Below, one piece after another: positions 13,401-25,400 of a DNA stretch of 64,000 nucleotides (positions within the stretch are counted from its first letter, which is position 1; the number at the start of each line of letters is the position of its first letter). The notes beneath the pieces are model-generated. The model searched no databases. It saw nothing but the letters and a program-made list of their open reading frames with translations, and was not told where the DNA came from. Position numbers and translations under genes: made by a program. This DNA is from Hyperoodon ampullatus (Eukaryota; Chordata; Mammalia; Artiodactyla; Ziphiidae), in contig OX457057.1 of NCBI GenBank assembly GCA_949752795.1, positions 163,037,980 through 163,101,979 of the forward strand, given 5' to 3'.

Positions 13401-16400
13401 AGCCTTGGAGGTGCAGATTCTCTTTCCTCTCTTGGAGCTGCCCCAGGGATCAGCCCAGGACAGAAACTCTACCATGAATGGATGCAGCTGGTGTTTGGCC
13501 ATCTACTAGGATTTAAATCTGTCCCCGCCTCAGTCTCTTTTATTCTTATTCCCTGGTTTTAGTCAAGAGTTTTTGAAATTTGCAACAACTGAGGCTATCC
13601 AGAGGACGGAAATCTTCGAGTACTGTCAGATGCTGGGCCGCCCCAAATCCTTCATCCCTTCTTTCCAGGTAACTCAGCCCTCACGAGGCCACCACCTTAC
13701 CTGTGTCACATGGCTGTGGGCCACTGGGTTTTCCGCCTTGCAATCTGGCATGTAGTGGCTGGACTAAGTCATCTACTGGACTTTTCCTCATTAGCTGGAA
13801 TGTGGGGAGGGTTAGGATGTCTTTCTAGGTCCCCTAAAGGTTTGCATTTTAAGAGAGGAAAGCAAAACACTGCAGCAGCCTCTGTGCTGGGGGCTCTGGC
13901 CTCACTGCTGACAATGCGGATCGTGCCAGCAGCCCTGGGGCTCCCCCCCTGTCTGTAGCTCCTTCTGTTCTTCTGTCTCCACATGGCTCCACTTCTCCTC
14001 AGCCCCACGGTCATCCTGCTGGGAGTGGGAGCAAGAAGGCCCGACTGGGGGCTCTTCACCCTTCCTCCTCTCCTCTGACCTGCCATTCCCATCTCTTTTG
14101 GATGACTCTGTTTTGTTTTGTTTTTTGCCGTACGCGGGCCTCTCACTGCTGTGGCCTCTCCCGTTGAGGAGCACAGGCTCCGGACGCGCAGGCTCAGCGG
14201 CCATGGCTCACGGGCCCAGCTGCTCCGCGGCATGTGGGATCTTCCCGGACCGGGGCACGAACCCGTGTCCCCTGCATCGGCAGGTGGACTCTCAACCACT
14301 GCGCCACCTGGGAAACCCTGGATGACTCTGTTTTTAACTCTGGAAATTCCTCCCTGCTCTGTCCTTGGCCCCCATCCTTCTTTCTTCCCTCCAGGGCTGC
14401 AGCTGTGCAGGTGGTGTCCACGCAGGTTCTAACCTCTCTTCTCAACCTCTCTACTGGATGCCCTGTTGTTTCTTAAATCCATAATGGCTCCTTCCGTGCC
14501 TGTATTGAGAGTGCACTCGGTGGTAGCAACACACACATACATGCACACCACCACCACCAAACACCAAACACAAAACACAAAGGCTTGGAAATGAATGAAT
14601 TACTGCCTATAGGGCAATGACCCAGTTAGTATCTTCTTTAACAGTTTTACCAAAGACCCACCTTCTCCAGCAGAGCCCTGCCTGACCAGCTCCTTTGGGT
14701 CCATGCAGGTCTTCAGTCTCTTTCTTTCTGTTACGTAGTCATCCCACCTCTCAGCTGTCTTTGGGCTGATAGCAGTGAGATTAGCTGTTTTTAGGGAATG
14801 AGTTCTACACGCCTGGCACTGTGTTATGATGCTTTGACTGTATGATTTCTAATCCTGTGGTAATCCGGGCATGATTACCCCCCTTTTACAAAACAGGTTC
14901 CAAGGAGTTACATGCTATTGGCTCATGTCTCTTGGGTACCATTTGTTCTAAGGACTTTACATGGATTATCTCACTGAACCTTTACAACAGCCAAGGGGTA
15001 GATCGTATTATCATGCCCATATTATAGTGAGGAAACCAAGGTGCAGAGAGGAGGTGGGGTAACTAGCTCAATGTTCCACACCCAGCATGGAGTTGGGATT
15101 TGAACTTGGGTCTGTCTGATTTCCAGCCCTCAGGCTCCATTTAGTTCTGTCACTTATGCTTCTCTGAGCCCTTACCTGTCTCTGTCTGTACACTCCCTTG
15201 GGCTTGAAGTCCCTTGCACCTCAGCCATTTTTTCTTCTTTTATCCATCCCCCTGGTGCCTGGTCCTGTGCCCCACATACACCAGGCTTCCCAGAGATGTG
15301 GGCTGCCTGATAAGAAGAGTCCAGTGCATTTCCATGGTGACCAGAGCCTAGGGAGATTCAGCTGATGTGCCTTCCAGCCCTTTCTCTATGAGGACGGAAC
15401 TGCAGGCTGAATTTGGAATTGTGCCCATACACAGATAGAATGCCCCAAATGGCACAAGGCCCTCTTTAATATTTGGATCCAGAGTTAGAGGAAGTTGGCA
15501 GTCAGCTGACTTCCAAGAAGTCTTATCTCCACTTCTCTCTTTCTGTCCCTGCCTGGATGGGCTCATCACTGGCCCTGTTCCTCTTCACAGGTGTATAAGC
15601 TCCTTTATGCTTCCCGTCTGGCAGACTACGGCCTTGCGTCCCAGGCCTTGCATTACTGCGAAGCCATTGGCACAGCCCTCCTGAGCCAGGGAGAGAACAG
15701 TCACCCTGTGCTATTAGTGGAACTCATCAAGGTGAGCTTCTCAGAGGGTTCTCTGCAGGTGTGTTATCTTCAGTGTTCAGAGAAAGCTATTGTAAAGTGG
15801 CTCAGACACCCCATTTCGTCTTCTTTGAACATGCTGTAAAATTGGAGCCCGTGGCTGTCTTTGACCACGTATGCATGTCCAGATGTGATAAGCAGAGGCC
15901 TGACACCACACAAAGAAGGATGCTATGGGCGGGGATGGCGGCGGGGAGGGACGCAGTGAAATTGGGGGACTGAAAACCAGGCATGTGCTATGCAGGAAAT
16001 TTATTCTTGCATCTGCTTTTTTGGTACAGTAAAACTGCCTGTTACGGGGAACTGTTCTAATGATAAAAGCTGGGCTTAGAAAATATATTTTAGTGGTTAA
16101 AACAGGAAATGATCCTTATTAAAATGCTTTTAAATGCATGGAATATTTTATCACATGTGAGATACATTCAAAAAGAGAAAACAAAAACATATCAACTTTT
16201 AGTTCCTAAGGAAGAAAACAATCAGGCAAATAGTTGTTCCAATTAATTGAAGAAAAATCCATTAGCTGAGAGTAATAAGGCAGCCTACCGTCAATTTTTT
16301 CTTTGTTTTAGATGAGGCCCAGTGTTGGATTCTGTAATCAATAAAATCTGTGGTACTGAGCCCCCTTGATGGCAAATTTCTGCCAACAGGATGATGGTTG

Positions 16401-19400
16401 TAGGCAGCTCAGGACCCAGAATGGAGGAGTAGGGAACTGACTGATGGAATAGCCTTACGATACAGGCAGTCCCTTGACCAGCAGCACAGGCGTCTCCTTG
16501 TAGGGAGCTTGTTAGAAATGCAGAATCTCAGGTTCCACAGATTTCTGGGATCAGAACTAGCATTTTAGCAAAGGTCCCAGGTGGTTCCTACCAGGCCTGA
16601 AGCTTGAGAAGCGCTGCTCCTGAGGGCAGCTTTGCAGAGACATAAAGCAGAGTAACAGTTTCTCCTCATAGTTTATTTAGTGTCTAGCAACAAGATGGGT
16701 TAACTGTTTGTTTACGTTGCAATTCGGGGAAGATATCTGCTGAATTTGCTGTTTGGCAATTCTTTGTAATCTGGTTTACAAGTCAAGGCTCCCTTCTGTT
16801 TTCTTAATGCCTCTCCCCATGGTCTGTCCATTTCACTTCTCTCTCTCCTTTTCCCTCTCTTACCGTCTGGAAACCTGGCACAGCTTGCAGAGAGACTGAA
16901 GCTGTCAGATCCTCTGGTTTTAGAACACCACCGCCGTCACCGAGGAGACAGGGACCTGGAGCCGGACTGGCTGGTACACCTTCGGGGGCATCACAAGGAG
17001 CTGCAGGTAAGTGGGGGGCAGGTCAGCGGGGTGGGCCTCTGTTTGCCTCTTGGCTGCCCTAGACCCAGAGTAGGCAGGCACTGACCTCAGCAAGCCCCCG
17101 ACCCCATGGAGGGCTCTGGGGGTCCCCTGTCACCCATGAGGCACAGCCCGACTGGGGAAAGGGTGGCACTCAGCTTCCCCGCTGCTGCCTCACGCCCGGG
17201 TGGAAACATTTTCCTGTGTTTGGTGTGAGACAGTGGGGCCCTCTTCCAAAGAACCCAGCCACCCTTCTCTGTGGTCCCAGAAAATACATTTTCTGACCAT
17301 CAAAGCTTCCATCTCTCTGTGAGGAACAGTGGCTCCCTGTGTCCCTTGTCACTTTCATGTAATGTAGGGCAATTGCTTAAAAGACTTCCGGGCCTTTCCT
17401 TTTTTTGTTCTGACAATTGCAAAAGCGGCTGGTAGTAACTGTTATACAGTAATTGGAACAGGGCCTCCTCCATGTTGTTTCTGCCTCTGTCGCTGAGACA
17501 GGGCAGGGGGGTTTTTTAGGCACACACGGCCCTTGCTTCCTACATGTGCTGTGGGCTCTGGGGCCCACGGCTTCGTTCCCTCTTCTTGCCCCTTCCTCTG
17601 GGAGAGGATGCTGCCCTGGTCCCTGCCTGCTCTGGGCAGAGCTGGGAGGTAGGAAGGGCTGAGGCTGCCCCTCCCCACCCCTCCAGCCCCTGCATTCACC
17701 TGCGACTCCCTTACCTTATCGCTCCTGAGGTTTCTTTTTTGACTTAATTTTAAACCATGGTTCACTGTTTTTGTTTTTCTTTGTGTTGCTTAAGAGGTGT
17801 TTACTTTATCTTCATAGCAAAAGGTAGCAGGAGACATTGGGGATCCTTGCTCTGCTCACTCGGATATTTTGGGAGCCAGAAAAACAACAGGTACCCAAAC
17901 CAATGAACTGAATGTGTAATAGCTGACTCTCAGGATCTGATTATACGAGATAACGCAACCGAAAAGACTCTCCCCCTTCCGTTCCTGGAGTGCCTTCCTT
18001 GCCTGTGTCCATCTGACCCAGTGGTCTGGCTCCCCCCTCTCCACACAGCTCCACTGACCACAGGCATCCCTGACACTTTTTTTTCCTTTTTAAAATTAAT
18101 TAATTGATTTATTTTTGACTGCGTTGGGTCTTTGTTGCTGCGTGCGGGCTTCAGTAGTTGTGGCACGTGGGCTCAGGAGTTGTGGCGCACGGGCTTAGTT
18201 GCTCCGCGGCACGTGGGATCTTCCCAGACCGGGGCTCGAACCCGTGTCCCCTGCATCGGCAGGCAGATTCTCAACCACTGTGCCTCCAGGGAAGCCCCCA
18301 TCCCTGACACTTCTGTTTCTGCATTATTAGGGTTTTTGCTTCACATTCAGGTTTTAATCTTGTTATGTTGTGTTATCTAATTGCTTCACTTGTGTCAGTA
18401 CTGTCTCCCTAGCTGAATACATTCCTTGAGGCCAGAGGCGGTGGGTTATCTGTATTTCACGTTAGCGGTGGGGACATAGGAAGCGCCTACGGTGTTTGAG
18501 CATCAATTGCCACGCGTGTGAAATAGGTTTCAAAGTGTTTTCAACAGATCCCTCCTTTCCCTTCAGGATGCCTCTGAGTATTGGGTTGGGCAGACGTTGT
18601 TATCCCAGTTAATTCTGTGCCCTTTCCCCAGACAGCGCTCCCTGGTGGGGTCAGGACGGGGCCTCATCTTTTTACTTCCGGCTGTTTCCCAGCCTTTTTC
18701 ACTTCCTTCAGGGATAAGCAAGGGGGTGGCAAGGAAGGTCAGGCCTTGGTTTCTGTTTTCCAGCTTTGCTGCTGCGTCCCAGGATCTGTGAGGGTGAAGG
18801 GCTGCAAGAGAGCAGGCTGAGTGTTTCTGAGTGGCCACTTCCGCTGGGAAGCAGCTGTGTCTCCTGTCACCCAATGGAGCGGGTGGGTCAGACGACCACA
18901 CCAGTTCCATAACCTTGGGGCAGCCATTGTCCCCGTCCACACCTTGGTCTGTCTGTTCAGCAACACAGCAGAGCCAGAATGAATACCAACCAAGGTCCCT
19001 TCCTGGGCCAAGGGTTCTGCTTCTTTAAAAGCAAAGCCATCATTTCTGTAGTCTGATTTGGGTTTTAACTGGCAACATTCTAAGTTTCAAGGACCCAAGT
19101 CCCTTAGGAGATCCTTAAAAGAGAAAGTTTATCCAAATGCAAAAAATTGTGGAGTTAAATGAGATGGTAATTTCTGCCCTCCCAACCCACTGGTTTAAGG
19201 CTCAGAGATCATACAAGGTAGTGAGGGAAATGGTTTTGTAAACTCTGAGTCATAAGCGGTGAGAGGTGTAACAATTACTGCTGTGTTGTACTTGTCATCA
19301 CATCGATGGCAGCCACACCAAGCGGCCTGTCCTTGTCACTGCTTTCCAAAGAGCAGGATTGTTCCTGGTGTGATTAGTCCACACAAGTGCCACATTACAG

Positions 19401-22400
19401 GTCTCACTTCCTCCTCTTTGCCCTATGTCCTTAGACGACACTTTCTACCAGGATCTTTCTGGACATCAAGGCAACTCAGAAGCCCTTGGGGACTGCTCAG
19501 CCCTGTGGCCAACACTGGAGCCGATGGGCCCGGCCCATCCCAGCCCACAGCAGCCCTTTCCCCTCCAGCCCAGCTCCTACCCAGCAGGAGGAGGTTCCGG
19601 GCAGACGGGGGTCCCGGTGCCTCTTTACTCAGTTCCTGAGACCCATCTGCCAGGGACCGGTGGCAGTGTGGCGGTGACAGGGACTCCTGGAGGAAGGGCC
19701 TGGGAGGAAGCCCAGCAGATGCACCTGCCCCCTGGTAAGACCTGCCAGCGAGGCAGCGAACCTTGGGTGACGAGGTGTCTAGGGGAGCAAGCAGAAGAGG
19801 GAGGTGCAGGAACCAGTGTAGGGTGTGGGGTGGGAGCTGGTAAAGCCCTGAGTGGTGGGTGTGCACATGACTGAGGGCCTGCTACTTCACGTTCTTCTGA
19901 GGGAGACGGCTCTCTCCCATTCCAGCCCACGTCTCTACTGGGACAAGCGTAGCACAGCCAACCGCAGCCACTCTTGCCTTCCCCTTGGATTCTGTAGTTT
20001 CTAGGATCTCGGCTGGAGAAGGCAAGGAAATGCCACCTGTGCCTGGAGCTGTAGTTCAGGCCAAGTCCTCCCTCTGAAATCGTCAGTGTCAGGGACCGCG
20101 GGCAGAGGCTCGTGCTTCTGTCTTCTCCCATCAGGCCTTGGACAACAGGGGCTGAGTATGGGTGAGCATCGCTGAGTGATGCCAGGGAAGTGCGGGAAAC
20201 CATGCAGAAGGATCAGATCTTAGAGCTGCTAAGACAAGGTCCTGTCCAAGATGGGAGACTCACATGGAGGGGAAGGTCAGGGAGGATCCCTGCGATCCAG
20301 CTTGATGTGGCCCTGATTTCCGGGGCTCCTGAGGAATGACCTTGGTTCGGGGTGAAGGTCGGGTGAGCAGCATGTCCTGGGGTGGCTGGAATTCAGAGGC
20401 TTGTGCAAATGGACTTTGCATTTACTGTGATGCACTTGGGGCTGTGGGTTCAGAGCTTCAGCTGCTTTGCAATTAGGAAAGCCAACTGTGTCCCCATGAC
20501 CCTTCGTCAGGATAGATGGGAAAGGCCCTACTTCACATCACGATTTCTGTTGTGTTTTGTGCCGTAGGAGAGAACACAGTGTCTCCAGAAAACTTCCAGC
20601 ATCCTGATGGGCAGAAGGTTGTTTCCAAACCGCAGGTGAGAGGACAGAGCCTAGCGGATGCGGTGCCCACTCCGAGCTGCGGGTTTCCTTCAGTTGCCAC
20701 GGTTTCTCTGCCACTCACAGATGCCTTCCTGTGCCTTGCACCAGCCCTCTCTTCCATGTTTCACCTTGTTTCTTTCTACACCAGATCCTGAGAGGTGGAG
20801 AGGAGGCTTGTTCTGGTTCATGTTCAGTCCTGCTAACCTGAATCCATGGAGGCAGGGCCGGCAGGGCTGGGTGTAGCTTTGGACTCACACATCTGCTCCC
20901 TCTGATGCCCTCTTCTTATTTTTTTTATTTTTTTATTTTTTTGCGGTAAGCAGGCCTCTCACTGTTGTGGCCTCTCCCGTTGCGGAGCACAGGCTCCGGA
21001 CGTGCAGGCTCAGCAGCCATGGCTCACGGGCCCGGCCGCTCCGCGGCATGTGGGATCTTCCCGGACCGGGGCACGAACCCGTGTCCCCTGCATTGGCAGG
21101 TGGACTCTCAACCACTGTGCCACCAGGGAAGCCCCCCCTCTTCTTACTGTTGCACCGAACACTTGCTGTGCTCTGCCCCACCATGGAAGACTCTTGATAT
21201 TTCTTTCTTTCTTTTAATTTTTACCTTGCTTTATTTCCAAGAAGGACCTACTGCAGTTGTATCTCTTCTGCCCAGGTGTGCCATCAGGTCTTGGAGAGAA
21301 CCATGTCTAAGTAATCATCCAGCTAGCTGTTGAATGAATGAATCCCTTCCCTCCAACAGCAGGCATTGCTGGTCCCAAACCTGCCTGGCTGGAGGCGAAC
21401 TTTCTCAAGTCGTAACCGGGCTGCAAGGCTTAAAACACTTTTTTTTTTTTTTTGGTACGCAGGCCTCTCACTGCTGTGGCCTCTCCCGTTGCGGAGCACA
21501 GGCTCCGGATGCGCAGGCTCAGTGGCCATGGCTCACGGGCCCAGCTGCTCCGCGGCATGTGGGATCTTCCCGGACTGGGGCACGAACCCGTGTCCCCTGC
21601 ATCGGCAGGCGGACTCTCAACCACTGCGCCACCAGGGAAGCCCTTAAAACACTTTTATGCTTTACTTTTTTTATTTTTCTAACTGAAAGATTAGTACGTT
21701 ATTGTTATAGAAAACTTGAAAAATGAAGAAAAACTGTCATATAAAGAGTCAAACAGACATCACTCAGAAGCCCATAGTCAAATATTTTCATTATTTCCTT
21801 CTAAAATTTTTTCCGTGTACAGGTTTCTCCTGCTATCTGAATGTAGAGCCTTTCCATGAAACCTTTCGTAGGTCTACATGACACGAAGGGAAGAAGCAGT
21901 CACCTCAGTACACGTCTTGCTAACAGTGCACAAGATAAACCGAAAGGAGGCACAGGTGCTCACAGACACAGTTCAAAGCTATGGCATCTTGAGGCGGAGA
22001 TGTTGAGCGTAGTTTCTGGGAAGGAGATCGTCAGGCCACTCTCACTGCTTAGGGTACGCTCTGCCTCTGTAACAGCTCCTACAAAACAAACGCTGAACGC
22101 TTTTTTCACTTTTTGACTTTTTTTGTAAAAGCGAAAATCCTCTTTGGACTTTTTTTTGGTTAGGGAAAACAGGTACTAATGTAGGTCTTTGGTAAAAGCA
22201 AAGTGGCATAATGCAAACTTTCAAAAAGTGGGCGAGACCCGTCTATGTATATATGTGTGTATATAAATGTGTATACATACACACATGCGTTTTTAAATGG
22301 TTAAGAACATATGTAGGTGAAACTTTATTTTCTATTTATTTAATACTATAAAATTGAGATTTTCCATGTCATTCCTAAATAGGATTTTTAATACTGGTGT

Positions 22401-25400
22401 GATAAAATCCATTGTATGGACATACCATCACTCATGCATTTATTCATTCACAAATACTGAGTTCCTACAACATACCTGGCACTGTTACAGGGGCTGGGGG
22501 TACACAGGGAAGCAGACAAAGCCTGCCCTCATGGGGCTTCTGTTCCGTGGAGGTGACTGCAAATAAACCACTGTGTGCATGAGGGATGTTACTTTACATG
22601 GAGTGGAAGGGAAGGCATCTCTGAGGTCAGCATGGAGGGTGGACGGAAGCCACGTGAGTATTCAGGGAACAAGTGTTCCAGGCAGAGGGAACAGGGAGAG
22701 CAAAGGGCCTACAATGGGACTGACTTGGTGCAATCGAGGAAGAGCATGGAATCACTGTATCTAGAAAGTGGGGAGCAACGGGGGAGAGGGCTAAGAAGCA
22801 AAACCAGGGAGGCAGAGAGAGACTGGGTCATGGAGGGCCTGGTAGGCCCTGGGAGGAGCTCAGATTTTAATTCATCTTTCCCCCGTTGTTAAACACTTCA
22901 AGTGTGTCTCTTCTCTTTCCCACTCTTTCTCGCTACGCCTCCCTTCACTTCCCCTCATGTAAAACACAATGATGGACATTCTAGTATATAAGCCCTTGTC
23001 TATTCCTCAAATGTATTCAAATAGGAGAAATTCCTAGAAGGAGAGTCAGACTGCTTAAGTTTACATCCTTGCTCTGCCGTTTACTAGTTTTGTGACCTTA
23101 GGTTGCTTAACCTTTCTTTTTTTTTTAAAATAAATTTATTTATGTTTGTCTGCGTTGGGTCTTCGTTGCTGCGCTCGGGCTTTCTCTGGTTGCTTCGAGC
23201 GGTGGCTTCTCTTGTTGCGGAGCACGGGCTCTCCCCACTACTTTACTGAGCCGGTCAGGTGAGGGAGTACGTGTAAATGTGCCTTTGCAACCTGTCAAGT
23301 GCTATAAAAATGCTACTTCTGTTTTCTTTAATCCCAGGTGCCACCGATTCCCAGAGCACGAAACATGTCTGAGAGTTCCACTGTATCAGTCAGGGAGGAT
23401 GAGGGGGAGTCCTCCGACGAGGCAGAGAAGAAAAAGTCTTCCGAAGACACCGCCCAGAGAGGAAAGCTGGGAGACGCGAAGGAGAAAACAAAGGTGGAGG
23501 GATTCTTCTCTTCCCAGATGGCGGAGCAGAGCTGGGAATCTGGGCTTCGGTGGTGCCCCTGCCCCTCCGGTCTCACCAGCATCACAGGTGGGGGCGGGGC
23601 TGGCTAATCTCATATGCAGAGGGAGAAGCAACCCTGCAGGCCACAGAACTCGCCCTCCTCCCTCCAGGGCTCGGGGTTTGGCTGGCTCAGCTGGTTTCGT
23701 CCGAAGCCCGCCGGCGACGCGCCCCCCTCTGGAGACGAGGATGCATCTGAAGGTCCTGACTCCGAGGTAACCTGGGCAGGGAGGGCCGGAAGCTCCCCCT
23801 TCCAGGGGCCCTAGGAGGGTCTGGAGCTGGCATCTCTACACTGGGCCGGGTGAAACAGGTTTAGCGATGGAAGACTGTGGGAAACAAATTGGTCCAGTGA
23901 GGGGAAAGGCAGATGATGAAAGGCCTTAGAAGTCAGGATGAAGAAATTTAACTTTTGAGGGACAGGAGTTAACTTGGATCATTGAGCAGAGGACCGGCAT
24001 AAAGAAAATGGAATTTGGGGGAGAGAAGGCCAGCATCTGGCTGAGGCCGGAGGCCGCCATGTGGGCCCTGCAGGAGTACAAGCAGGCAGCACCGGTTTAG
24101 CTACCGTCAGGGACACCTTCCTTTCTGCACTAAGCAGGAAGCCCCCCGAGCATCTGATCCACCCCGGCCCAGCCCGGGCCTCTCACCGACGCCACCCCCA
24201 GATCCCCAGTCTCTGCCGGACGCCGGCGCCTTCTCCACGGACACAGGTACCGCCAACCTCATGTCCTCTGGGCTGTCTATGGTCCTCTCTGCGCTCCCCG
24301 GGGGCGTGGGGGTTGCCTTCTGGGGGTGGGGACTCCTCTGTCCCGAGCAGCGGGAACACCCCTGACTCATTGCTTCCTAGGTGGCAGTGAAGCCCAAGGA
24401 TCAGCGTCCAGGACGGGGACAGCCGAGGGCACGGGGAGTGGAGGCTTGTCGGGACCTCAGGTGAGCAGCCCACCAACCGCCTCTGTGTGGACTGAACTTT
24501 CACGTGGGCTGCAGGTGCCTCCCTGTGAGGGCCTGACTCGTGGAGGATATGGAGAAAGCTTCTGTATTAGTTTGCTAGGGCTGCCAGAACGAGGAACCAG
24601 AGACTGTGCCATTTAAACACCAGAAACTTACTTCCTCCCAGTTCTGGAGGCTGGAGATCTGAGATGGAGGTGCCAGCAGTGTGGGTTTCTCCCGCAGCTT
24701 CTCTCCTTGGCTTGTAGCTGGCATCTTCTCCCTGAGTCTTTACATGGTCTTACCTCAGTGTGTGTCTATGTCCAAATTTTCTCTTCTTATAAGAACACCA
24801 ATCATAATGGGTTAGGGCCACTCTAATGGCTTCATGTTACCTTAATCACCTCTTTAACTTTTTTTTTTTTTTTTTTTGCGGTACGCGGGCCTCTCACTGT
24901 TGTGGCCTCTCCCGTTGCGGAGCACAGGCTCCGGACGCGCAGGCTCAGCGGCCATGGCTCACGGGCCCAGCCGCTCTGTGGCATGTGGGATCTTCCCGGA
25001 CCGGGGCACGAACCCGTGTTCCCTGCATCGGCAGGCAGACTCTCAAACACTGCGCCACCAGGGAAGCCCTTAATCACCTCTTTAAAGACCCTGTCTCCAA
25101 ATACATTCTGAGGTGCTGGGGTTAGGACTTCAACATATGAAGTTTGGGGGGAACAGGAGTTAGCCCATAACTACTTCCTTAGGTGATGTCTAGAGAATGG
25201 CCTTGGGACTTCCCTGGTGGTCCAGTGGTTAAGACTGTGTGCTTCCACTGCAGGGGTGGTGGGTTCAATCCCTGGTTGGGGAACTAAGATCCCGCATGCC
25301 ATGTGGCATGGCCAAAAAAACAAACAAACAAACAAAAAAGAACGACCTTTTTCCCTGTCCCAGTAGGAGCCAGAGTTCACCAGTATCCTTGGCAAGGGCT

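Noticed and set aside
13769..14299. Open frames reading [20 protein letters not shown] and similar, recurring at many places on both strands
   Set aside because: These are translations of the CHR SINE body, seen at every copy (for example 5590, 21430, 32276, 32758).
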